A stretch of 64,000 nt of DNA from RGIG4034 sp045628945 (lineage in GTDB: Bacteria; Bacillota; Clostridia; Lachnospirales; Lachnospiraceae): NCBI GenBank assembly GCA_045628945.1, contig JAZQQG010000041.1, positions 60,424 to 124,423 on the forward strand. Direction: 5' to 3'. The notes under the pieces are model-generated. The model saw only the letters and a program-made list of their open reading frames with translations, searched no databases and was not told where the DNA came from. This document shows positions 44,277-52,602 of the stretch, piece after piece. The translations under genes and the position numbers were made by a program. The stretch's first letter is position 1. Each line of letters opens with the position of its first letter.

Positions 44277-45552
44277 TCTTCGTAAAAAGGCAATCTTAGC
44301 ATGCTCGGGAATTATTCTCGTACTGATTCTGGTTGTCTGTATTATGAATCGGGAGAAGCTTTCTTCTTCCAAGAGAAAAAAGAATACGAAACCCAACAAG
44401 GTTACAGAAGCGACAGAAGTGTCACAAAATGCTACCGGCTCCGAAGCGGAGGACGGGTACAGAGACTTCCTGGACGACCCGTTCTTTTTTGATAAGGATG
44501 AGGAGAATGTGACGGTGGATGAGACTCCGCTCAAGCGGGTGACGATTTCTGTGAAATCGGTTTATCGTGACATTCGTGTCATAATCAATGACGCGGATGG
44601 GAATAAGGTGTTGGGAGAGAACTTTTCCGTTGTGGTGCGTAAGCAGGAGGAAGAGATTGGGACCTATCAGGATGATGACGGAGACGGAACCATCCACGTA
44701 ACGGATATGGCCCCCGGGGAGTACAGCGTAACGCTTGAGGAGCGGGAAGGGTATCGCGTTCCGATTGCGGATGTGAAGATTCGCGTATCGGAAGTGGTGT
44801 CCTATTCCTATATCAGCGACATTTTAAACTTTGTATCCGAGGAAACTACGGTGAACACCCATGCGGAGATGGCCGGTGGGTTTGCGGTGGATTCCGATGA
44901 GAAGCTTCGCTCGGAGATTATCGCGAATGAAGGAGCCAAGCTCGGAATTCGCGTTTCGTCGGAGGACGGAGAAATTGACTGGACGAAGGTGCAGGCACTG
45001 GGCATTACCTACGCTTACATCCGTGTGGGATATCGCGGAATGACGACGGGGGTTCTGGTGCTGGATTCGATGTTTGATGCGAATATCCGGGATGCGCTGG
45101 CCTGCGGACTGAATGTCGGAGTTTACATCGAGGGACAGGCGATTGAAGAATTGGAAGCGGTGGAAGAGGCAAGCCTGTGTATTGCGAAATGTCGTGAATA
45201 TGCAGTGAGTTACCCGATTTTCTATTGTGTCGGGACCTTGCCCCAGACGGATGCACGTCAGATGCGCAATACCATTCTGGATGATGTCTGCATGACGGCG
45301 GTCTGCAAAGCCTTCTGTGACACCATGGAGAATGCCGGGTATCGTACCGGAATCATGGCAACGTCATCTTTTCTTAAGAATAATGTTGTGATGAAATCGT
45401 TAAATAAGTACTATGTCTATCTGGTGGATTACACCGAGAAGGCGAAATACAGCGGAGATATCGTATTCCGCGAATATACCGATGAAGCCTGGGTGGAGGG
45501 TCTTGGAAGAGGCCGTGTTGCCTGGAGCGTTTACGGTCAATTGAATCAATAG
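44266..45552 (+). CDS. Membrane-anchored GH25-fold protein lacking catalytic residues
   Basis: A 428-residue protein with one membrane segment (about 10-30), a SpaA-like domain similar to that of the protein at 39634, and a GH25 fold. The scaffold is kept (EDGEIDWTKVQALGI, YIRVGYRGMTTG, GLNVGVYIEGQAI), but the catalytic acids are not: GIRVSS has Arg229 for the first Asp, YPIFYCVGTLP has Cys321 and Gly323 for the Asp and Glu, and RVAWSVYG has no Asp at the fourth place. So it should bind, not cut, cell-wall glycan. Start at 44266 with AGAGG 6 bases upstream, inside the end of rmlA. Confidence 0.8.
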   Translation: MDSNLRKKAILACSGIILVLILVVCIMNREKLSSSKRKKNTKPNKVTEATEVSQNATGSEAEDGYRDFLDDPFFFDKDEENVTVDETPLKRVTISVKSVYRDIRVIINDADGNKVLGENFSVVVRKQEEEIGTYQDDDGDGTIHVTDMAPGEYSVTLEEREGYRVPIADVKIRVSEVVSYSYISDILNFVSEETTVNTHAEMAGGFAVDSDEKLRSEIIANEGAKLGIRVSSEDGEIDWTKVQALGITYAYIRVGYRGMTTGVLVLDSMFDANIRDALACGLNVGVYIEGQAIEELEAVEEASLCIAKCREYAVSYPIFYCVGTLPQTDARQMRNTILDDVCMTAVCKAFCDTMENAGYRTGIMATSSFLKNNVVMKSLNKYYVYLVDYTEKAKYSGDIVFREYTDEAWVEGLGRGRVAWSVYGQLNQ

Positions 45553-45570
45553 AAGGAGCTGTGAGAAATC

Positions 45571-46125
45571 ATGGGCAAGATTACAGTAGAAACATGTGAG
45601 ATTGAAGGTCTTAAGGTGATTACTCCCACCGTTTTCGGCGATGCGAGAGGGTATTTTATGGAGACCTACAGTAAGAGAGACTATGAGGAAGCCGGCATTC
45701 CGGACGATTTTGTTCAGGATAATCAGTCGGCATCGAAGAAAGGGGTTCTGCGTGGATTGCATTTTCAGATCAATCATCCCCAGGCCAAGCTTGTGCGTGT
45801 GATTTCCGGTGAGGTATTTGATGTGGCGGTGGACCTTCGGAAAGGTTCTGCGACCTACGGGAAGTGGCATGGCGTTTTACTGTCGGCAGAAAATAAGAAG
45901 TCTTTCTATGTTCCGAAGGGATTTGCCCATGGCTTTGTAGTTCTCTCGGACTATGCGGAGTTTTTCTACAAGTGTTCGGATTTCTATACGCCCGGAGATG
46001 AGGGCGGATTAATGTATAACGATCCCGATATCGGGGTGGAATGGCCGATTCCTGCCGGAATGGAATTGACTTTGTCCGATCGGGATACCAAGTGGCCTTC
46101 CTGGAAGGAATATACAGCAAAGTAG
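45571..46125 (+). CDS. rmlC: dTDP-4-dehydrorhamnose 3,5-epimerase
   Basis: A 184-residue cupin of normal length. FGDARGYFMETY, DNQSASKKGVLRGLHFQ with the catalytic His, AKLVRVISGEVFDVAVDLR, FYVPKGFAHGF and DRDTKWP are typical. It epimerises dTDP-4-keto-6-deoxyglucose at C3 and C5 towards dTDP-rhamnose. No rmlD reductase is in the window, so either it is elsewhere or the product goes to another 6-deoxy-L-sugar. Confidence 0.92.
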   Translation: MGKITVETCEIEGLKVITPTVFGDARGYFMETYSKRDYEEAGIPDDFVQDNQSASKKGVLRGLHFQINHPQAKLVRVISGEVFDVAVDLRKGSATYGKWHGVLLSAENKKSFYVPKGFAHGFVVLSDYAEFFYKCSDFYTPGDEGGLMYNDPDIGVEWPIPAGMELTLSDRDTKWPSWKEYTAK

Positions 46126-46134
46126 GATTGTATT

Positions 46135-47133
46135 ATGAACTTTGTTCTTGCTAAGAAAAAGTGGATATTGAGTAGTGTCTTGCTTCTGATGGCGCTGTTT
46201 CTTTTTCTGATTATCAGCCATACGAATCCTTATGCGGATCCTGCCGGAGAAGTCGTGAAAAAGAGCATTGCCTGTGCCATTATTGTAGTGGGCGGATTAA
46301 TCTATGCCCTGCTCTATAACAAATTAATGACGCTTCCGGTGGAACTGTTCCAGAACCGCAGACTCATCTGGAAACTTGCCAAAAATGATTTCAAGACGCG
46401 TTACGCAGGCTCCTGGATGGGAATTGTATGGGCTTTTGTTCAGCCGGTGGTAACGGTTGTGATGTACTATTTTGTCTTTGAAGTGGTCTTTACTTCCCGC
46501 GCACAGGCGGCCTCGACGGGCTTAGAGATTCCGTATGCTTTGTGGCTGACGGTGGGTTTGGTTCCCTGGTTCTTCTTTTCGGAAGCTCTGAACAACGGAA
46601 CCGGAGCTCTGCTCTCCTATAACTACCTGGTGAAGAAGGTGGTATTTAAGGTGAGCATCCTTCCCATCATTAAGCTGGTGGCGGCGACCTTTGTGCATTT
46701 CTTCTTCGTGGCCTTCATGCTGGTGATGTACCATATCTTCGGATACGGACCGAATCCTTATGCTGTGCAGCTCATTTACTACAGCATATGTATGTTCGTT
46801 TTTACGCTGGCAATCTGCTACACGACCTGTGCGGTTGTGGTATTCTTCCGCGATTTGACGCAGATCATCAATATTTTGCTGCAGGTGGGAATGTGGGCCA
46901 CTCCGATTCTTTGGAATCTCGACATCGTAACGAATCCGACCCTTCGCATGGTGTTAAAAATGAACCCGGTCTTCTATATCGTGAACGGATATCGCGATGC
47001 TTTGTTTGAACGTACCTGGTTCTGGGAAGATTTCTTCTCAACGGCGTTCTTCTGGATTGTCACTTGCGTTCTGTTCGGAATCGGAACCTTGATTTTCAAG
47101 CGCCTGAAACCACACTTTGCCGACGTTTTGTAA
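46135..47133 (+). CDS. wzm: ABC-2 polysaccharide exporter permease, Wzm
   Basis: A 332-residue membrane protein. The core (about residues 70-332) has six membrane segments with LIWKLAKNDFKTRYAGSWMG before the first and WAFVQPVVTVVMYY, as in Wzm/TagG. The first 65 residues add two membrane segments not usual for Wzm, which is normally about 260 residues. It should pair with the Wzt protein encoded 28 bases downstream to export a complete lipid-linked chain. Confidence 0.9.
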   Translation: MNFVLAKKKWILSSVLLLMALFLFLIISHTNPYADPAGEVVKKSIACAIIVVGGLIYALLYNKLMTLPVELFQNRRLIWKLAKNDFKTRYAGSWMGIVWAFVQPVVTVVMYYFVFEVVFTSRAQAASTGLEIPYALWLTVGLVPWFFFSEALNNGTGALLSYNYLVKKVVFKVSILPIIKLVAATFVHFFFVAFMLVMYHIFGYGPNPYAVQLIYYSICMFVFTLAICYTTCAVVVFFRDLTQIINILLQVGMWATPILWNLDIVTNPTLRMVLKMNPVFYIVNGYRDALFERTWFWEDFFSTAFFWIVTCVLFGIGTLIFKRLKPHFADVL

Positions 47134-47161
47134 TATGTACTTTTTGTGAAGGAGAATCCTG

Positions 47162-48409
47162 ATGCAGGAATCCGAGATTGCGATTCAGGTCACAGACCTG
47201 TGTAAAACCTATAAATTGTACGATAAGCCCTCCGATCGATTAAAGGATGCGCTGGGATTGACCCGCAAGAAACGCAAGGAGCATCACGCGCTTCACCACG
47301 TGGATCTGACGATTCGTACCGGTGAATGCATCGGTATCATCGGAACGAACGGTTCCGGTAAATCGACAATCCTGAAGATTATTACCGGCGTGTTGAGTCC
47401 TACCTCCGGGGAGGTTACGGTGAACGGCCGAATCTCCGCACTCTTGGAATTGGGTGCCGGCTTTAATATGGAGTATACAGGACTTGAAAATGTGTACTTA
47501 AATGGAACCATGATCGGCTTTTCGCAAAAGGAGATTGATGAGAAGCTTCCGGAGATTTTGGAGTTTGCCCAGATCGGAGACTTTATTCACCAACCCGTGA
47601 AAACCTATTCCAGCGGTATGTTCGTGCGCCTGGCTTTTGCGGTTGCCATCAATATCGAACCGGAGATTCTGATTGTCGACGAGGCTTTATCGGTGGGGGA
47701 TGTATTCTTCCAGTCGAAATGTTATCGTAAGTTCGATGAGTTTAAGAAACAGGGCAAGACGATTCTGTTCGTAAGCCATGATCTTAGTACCATCAGTAAA
47801 TATTGTGACCGGGTTATTCTTTTGAATCAGGGTGAAAAAATCGGAGAAGGCACCCCGAAGGCCATGATTGATGCCTATAAGCAGGTATTGGTCGGCCAGT
47901 ATCGTATGAGCGAGGAGCAGGCATCGGGAAGTGTCACCGACAGAGCCGAGGACAGCGCATTGGAGTACGGGGACGGAAGAGGGCGAATCCTGTCCTATTC
48001 GATGGAGGATTTGTCGGGGCGCGCTACGACTACGGTGATTAAGGGGGACTCCTACCGAATTCGGATGCGTTGTGCCTTTTCGGAGAATCTTCCGAATCCT
48101 ATTTTTGCTCTCTCCATTAAGAATGCGAAGGGCGTTGAGATTACCGGCACCAACAGTATGGTGGAGAAAAGCTTCTTGGAACCGGTGCAGGCCGGAGATG
48201 TGGTAGAGGTCACCTTCACGCAGCGCATGACCCTGCAGGGGGGCGAATATCTGATTTCGCTGGGACTTACAGGCTTTGAGGGCAATGATTTCCAGGTTTA
48301 TCATCGCCTCTATGATATTATGAACATCAATGTGGTATCGGATAAGGATACCGTGGGATACTATGACATGGAATCCACCGTTGAGGTAAAGGAGGTTACG
48401 CATGCCTAA
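47162..48409 (+). CDS. wzt: ABC polysaccharide exporter ATPase with glycan-binding tail, Wzt
   Basis: A 415-residue ATPase. Walker A GTNGSGKST at about 60-68, signature YSSGMFVRLAFA near 150, ILIVDEALSVGD near 170, and a C-terminal domain of about 145 residues (VEVTFTQRMTLQGGEYLISL) like the Wzt domain that reads the chain's capped non-reducing end in E. coli O8/O9a. AAGGAG precedes the ATG. The gene overlaps the next by 8 bases, which encodes a probable capping enzyme. Confidence 0.92.
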   Translation: MQESEIAIQVTDLCKTYKLYDKPSDRLKDALGLTRKKRKEHHALHHVDLTIRTGECIGIIGTNGSGKSTILKIITGVLSPTSGEVTVNGRISALLELGAGFNMEYTGLENVYLNGTMIGFSQKEIDEKLPEILEFAQIGDFIHQPVKTYSSGMFVRLAFAVAINIEPEILIVDEALSVGDVFFQSKCYRKFDEFKKQGKTILFVSHDLSTISKYCDRVILLNQGEKIGEGTPKAMIDAYKQVLVGQYRMSEEQASGSVTDRAEDSALEYGDGRGRILSYSMEDLSGRATTTVIKGDSYRIRMRCAFSENLPNPIFALSIKNAKGVEITGTNSMVEKSFLEPVQAGDVVEVTFTQRMTLQGGEYLISLGLTGFEGNDFQVYHRLYDIMNINVVSDKDTVGYYDMESTVEVKEVTHA

Positions 48410-50459
48410 GACAATCGGGAAGGTAGTACTGGACGATACACTTTACTCCGGCGCCGACCTTTACAGTGACGGAGACGTAGAGGATCTTCTTTTACAGCTG
48501 GCAAACGATTATCCCGGTGACAGAATTGAGGATGCTATTGATGCAAATCCCTCCTGGCCCGTGATGTATCATTTTTCCCCGAACCGTGCCAATATCATCG
48601 AGTGGCTTCCGCTTACGAAGGAGATGAAGGTCTTAGAGATCGGGAGCGGTTGCGGCGCCATTACCGGGTGTTTAAGCGAGAAATGCGGGCATGTCGATTG
48701 TGTCGATTTATCGATGCGACGCAGCACCATTAACGCAACCAGAAACCGGAATGCGGACAATATCACGATTCATGTCGGGAATTTTCAGGATATCGAGCCC
48801 ACCCTTCCGGAGGATTACGATTATGTTTTCCTTATCGGGGTGTTTGAGTACGGCTCCTGCTATATTTCGGGAGAGGACCCTTACGGACGTTTCCTTTCCA
48901 TCGTAAAAAAGCATGTCAAAACCGGCGGTACGTTGGCCATTGCGATTGAAAACAAGTTCGGCTTAAAATATTTTGCCGGATGCCGTGAAGATCATCTGGG
49001 AACCTTTTTTGAGGGCCTGGAGGGCTATCCGAACGGCGGAAGCGCAAGAACCTTTACAAAACCCGGCTTTGAGAAACTGTTTCATCGTATGGGCATCACG
49101 GATTATTCTTTCTATTATCCGTATCCCGATTATAAGTTTGCAACAACCATTTATAGTGACAAGCGTCTCCCGAAGGTGGGAGAGCTTACCGAGAACCTTC
49201 GCAATTACGACCGCAATCGTATGGGGCTGTTTGATGAGAAAGCGGTGTTTGACCAGGCAATCGAGGATGGAGAGTTTCCTCTTTTCTCCAATTCGTATCT
49301 GATTCTGATCGGGAAGGATACGTCGGTCGCTTATGTGAAATATTCCACGGATCGCAGAGCCGAGTATCGTCACAAGACGGTAATGGAGCGCGTGCCGGGG
49401 CTGAGTGCGGATCCTTTTGTGTTTAGCAAGGTGCCGGTGGGGGAGGCCTCCAAGGCACATATCGCGCAACTGTCCGAGTACTGTCAGCTGCTTCGTCGTC
49501 GTTATGAAGGCGGAGGTCCGGTGATTAATCCCTGTACATTAACAACGGACGGTTCCGCCACACTGCCCTTTGAACCGGGCCGCGTGCTTACCGAGATTAT
49601 GGACGAGTATCTGGCAAAAGAGGACTATGACGGTTTCGCGCAGATGTTCCGTAAGTTCTATGATAAGATCGCTTATCGCAATCCGGATGCTACGGAGGCG
49701 GTTTCCGATTATGATGCCATCTTCGGTAATTTTTTGATCGATCATGATCGCTGGACGCTGATTGATTATGAGTGGACGGTAAAAGAGGAACTGGATACCG
49801 ATTTCATTGCCAAAAGAGCACTGTTCATCTATCTGTTAGAGGATGAAAGCCGTAAAAAAATACTGGATCACTTCCCATTTGCCGAGTATGGCTTTACGAG
49901 GGACGAGGTGGAGTCCTTCTATCCGACGGAGCTGGAATTTCAACGCAAGGTGCGGGGAGAGCATCTCTCCATGGCAGAGCTCTATATCCGGATGGATACC
50001 CACACGGTGGATGCAACGAAATGGTATGAGGAGAATCTGAAGCGGGAGCTTGCTGACCGCGTACAGATTTATTCCGACAGAGGACAGGGCTTCTCGGAGG
50101 CGGATTCCTATTTTATCGACACGGCCTTTACGGATTGCAATACCATCGTGACCGAAGTGGAGGTTGGCGCAGATCTGACAAGACTTCGTATCGATCCCTG
50201 TAGTGCCTCGTGTGTGGTAAAAATCGAGGAACTGACCCTTGACGGAACGCCCTTGCCGGTAAACCGTAAGACCGTATTGACGAACGGGAAGACGGTCACT
50301 GCGGGAACCTATCTGTTCCCGACGGACGACCCGAATATCGAGGTAACCCTGCCGCTTGCGGACGCAAAGAGCAGAAGTCTTCGCATCCGGCTTCGTATCG
50401 ATCATCTGGAGGCAGGCCTTGCGGGAACGATTGCCGAGCATATTCGTAAGATTTTCTAA
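48402..50459 (+). CDS. WbdD-like methyltransferase-kinase, probable chain-capping enzyme
   Basis: A 685-residue protein. Residues ~1-250 are a class I SAM methyltransferase (VLEIGSGCGAITG near 77, then VDCVDLS). Residues ~300-480 look like a kinase-fold domain: VAYVKYSTDR near 308 may carry the ATP lysine, and FGNFLIDHDRWTLIDYEW near 441-458 resembles a catalytic loop with Asn and a metal Asp. A beta-rich tail follows. E. coli WbdD joins the same two activities and caps the chain so that Wzt can recognise it. The gene overlaps wzt with GGAGG upstream. The kinase call is tentative; the methyltransferase is firm. Confidence 0.75.
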   Translation: MPKTIGKVVLDDTLYSGADLYSDGDVEDLLLQLANDYPGDRIEDAIDANPSWPVMYHFSPNRANIIEWLPLTKEMKVLEIGSGCGAITGCLSEKCGHVDCVDLSMRRSTINATRNRNADNITIHVGNFQDIEPTLPEDYDYVFLIGVFEYGSCYISGEDPYGRFLSIVKKHVKTGGTLAIAIENKFGLKYFAGCREDHLGTFFEGLEGYPNGGSARTFTKPGFEKLFHRMGITDYSFYYPYPDYKFATTIYSDKRLPKVGELTENLRNYDRNRMGLFDEKAVFDQAIEDGEFPLFSNSYLILIGKDTSVAYVKYSTDRRAEYRHKTVMERVPGLSADPFVFSKVPVGEASKAHIAQLSEYCQLLRRRYEGGGPVINPCTLTTDGSATLPFEPGRVLTEIMDEYLAKEDYDGFAQMFRKFYDKIAYRNPDATEAVSDYDAIFGNFLIDHDRWTLIDYEWTVKEELDTDFIAKRALFIYLLEDESRKKILDHFPFAEYGFTRDEVESFYPTELEFQRKVRGEHLSMAELYIRMDTHTVDATKWYEENLKRELADRVQIYSDRGQGFSEADSYFIDTAFTDCNTIVTEVEVGADLTRLRIDPCSASCVVKIEELTLDGTPLPVNRKTVLTNGKTVTAGTYLFPTDDPNIEVTLPLADAKSRSLRIRLRIDHLEAGLAGTIAEHIRKIF

Positions 50460-50491
50460 GGTAAAAATGTAGTTTTTTGGAGGTCAGAGCA

Positions 50492-52492
50492 GTGAATTCC
50501 GAAGAAAAAACCTTTGATTATAAGGAAGCCTATGAGCAGGAGCGACTTCGCAGTGCGGAACTGTCCGAGCGTGTAAATCTCCTGGAAACGCAGAATGCGG
50601 AGTTGGACGGAAAACTGAAGCAGATTCACAACAGCTTCTTCTGGAAGGTAATGACGCCCCTTAAGAAGTTTCGTCACCTGTGTCTTCGTACCTTCCGCCG
50701 CTTAAAAAATTGCGGCTCCCCGAAGGGAGTAATCCGGAAGCTTCGCGCAAAGAAGCGTGACAAGAAGGCTGTGCTGCGTTTGGGAACCGCGAGCTTTCCG
50801 ACTGCAGAGAGAATTGCATTGGAGCGTGCAACCGTATTCGAGAATCCGGTAAAAATCAGTATTCTGGTGCCGCTTTATAACACACCGAGCTCCTTTTTGC
50901 GGGAGATGGTGCATTCCGTTACGAACCAGACCTATGAGAACTGGGAGCTTTGCCTGGCAGACGGTTCGGACGATGCGCATGCCGATGTGAAAAAAATCGT
51001 GGAAGAGCTGATTGCCGAGGACCGCGGCGCTTCGAACTATGAGAATCGAATCCTTTATAAGAAGCTTCTGAAGAATGAGGGAATCTCCGGCAATACCAAT
51101 GAATGCTTAACCATGGCAACCGGTGAGTACATCGGTCTTTTTGACCACGATGATGTGTTGCATCCTTCCGCACTGTTTGAGTATGTGAAGGCGATTAACG
51201 AGCGAGGAGCCGATTATCTCTACTGCGATGAGGCGACCTTTAAAAGTGGCAATCTGAATAAGATTATCACCCTGCACTTCAAGCCGGATTATGCGGTAGA
51301 CAATCTTCGTGCAAACAATTATATCTGTCATTTCAGCGTGTTCAAACGTTCTCTTTTGGAGGGAACGGAGCTCTTCCGTAAGCAGTTTGACGGAAGCCAG
51401 GACCACGATATGATTCTTCGGCTGACCGATCAGGCAAAGTGTGTGGTACATATTCCGAGAATTCTGTACTACTGGCGTTCCCATCCGGGTAGCGTGGCTT
51501 CCGATATTTCGGCCAAGCCCTATGCAGTGGAAGCGGCAAAAGGTGCTGTGGCGGATCACCTGAGACGTCATGGCTATAAGAATTTTGAGATTACGTCCAC
51601 GAAGGCGTATGCGACCATTTTCCGCATTCGTTACGAGGTGGAGGCGTCCCCGAAGATTTCCATTCTGATTCCGAATAAGGACCATATCGAGGATCTGAAG
51701 CGTTGCATCAGCTCCATTCGGGATCGCTCGACCTATACGAATTACGAGATTCTGGTTATCGAGAACGGCAGTAAGGAAGAGGCCACCTTTGCTTATTACG
51801 AGCAGTTGAATGCGGTTCCGGAGGTGCGTGTCCTTACTTATACGCCTGCAGCGGGAGAGGGCTTCAATTATTCGAAGATTAATAACTTCGGTGCGAAGCA
51901 GGCGACCGGTGAGTACATTCTTCTGTTAAATAACGATACGAAGGTGATTACCCCGACCTGGCTGGAGGAGATGCTGATGTATGCCCAGCGCAAGGATGTT
52001 GCCTGCGTCGGAGCCAAGCTCTACTACGAGGACAACACGATTCAGCATGCCGGAGTCATTATCGGTCTTGGCGCTCACCGAAGCGCGGGACATTGCCACT
52101 ATCGCGTGAACAAAGAGAACTTAGGTTACATGGGGCGTCTGTGCTATGCACAGGATCTGTGTGCGGTTACCGGTGCCTGCCTGATGGTGCGCAAGGCACT
52201 TTATGAGGAACTTGGGGGCTTGGATGAGACTCTGGCCATTGCGTTAAATGATGTGGACTTCTGCCTGCGTGCCCGTGAAAAAGGGTATCTGAATGTCTTT
52301 ACTCCTTTTGCGGAATTGTATCACTTCGAATCGAAGTCGCGAGGCGCAGAGGAGACTCCTGAGAAGGCAGAGCGCTATAATAAGGAATGCGCACAGTTCA
52401 AGGAACGTCATAAAGCCCTGATTGAGGCGGGGGATCCTTATTTCAACCCCAACTTCTCTCTGGACGATGCGTTGTTTGCCCTGAAGGCGTAA
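50492..52492 (+). CDS. Double-domain GT2 glycosyltransferase
   Basis: A 666-residue protein read from GTG with GGAGG 8 bases upstream. A coiled coil (about residues 10-55) is followed by a basic stretch and two GT2 domains. Domain 1: ISILVPLYNTPSSF, GISGNTNECL, LFDHDDVLHP. Domain 2: ISILIPNKDHIEDL, LLLNNDTKVITPTWLEEM, VTGACLMVRK and NDVDFCLRAREKGY. Such two-site enzymes build a repeating polymer chain at the inner face, which fits an ABC-exported polymer. The coiled coil may dock it to the Wzm/Wzt machinery (inference). Confidence 0.85.
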   Translation: MNSEEKTFDYKEAYEQERLRSAELSERVNLLETQNAELDGKLKQIHNSFFWKVMTPLKKFRHLCLRTFRRLKNCGSPKGVIRKLRAKKRDKKAVLRLGTASFPTAERIALERATVFENPVKISILVPLYNTPSSFLREMVHSVTNQTYENWELCLADGSDDAHADVKKIVEELIAEDRGASNYENRILYKKLLKNEGISGNTNECLTMATGEYIGLFDHDDVLHPSALFEYVKAINERGADYLYCDEATFKSGNLNKIITLHFKPDYAVDNLRANNYICHFSVFKRSLLEGTELFRKQFDGSQDHDMILRLTDQAKCVVHIPRILYYWRSHPGSVASDISAKPYAVEAAKGAVADHLRRHGYKNFEITSTKAYATIFRIRYEVEASPKISILIPNKDHIEDLKRCISSIRDRSTYTNYEILVIENGSKEEATFAYYEQLNAVPEVRVLTYTPAAGEGFNYSKINNFGAKQATGEYILLLNNDTKVITPTWLEEMLMYAQRKDVACVGAKLYYEDNTIQHAGVIIGLGAHRSAGHCHYRVNKENLGYMGRLCYAQDLCAVTGACLMVRKALYEELGGLDETLAIALNDVDFCLRAREKGYLNVFTPFAELYHFESKSRGAEETPEKAERYNKECAQFKERHKALIEAGDPYFNPNFSLDDALFALKA

Positions 52493-52510
52493 CAGGAATA
52501 TGAGAATGCT

Positions 52511-52539
52511 TTGACAAGCGGAAGGATTTCGTTTATATT
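52511..52539 (+). promoter_or_regulatory. Sigma-A promoter of the phosphoglucomutase gene
   Basis: TTGACA (52511-52516) and TATATT (52534-52539) with a 17-base spacer, 63 bases before the ATG. A near-consensus promoter that fits the strong codon bias of the gene. Confidence 0.75.
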
Positions 52540-52602
52540 TACGAAAAGAATGATGTTAGTTACCCGGATGTCGGGTGCAAATAGAATTTGGAGGTTATCA
52601 TA

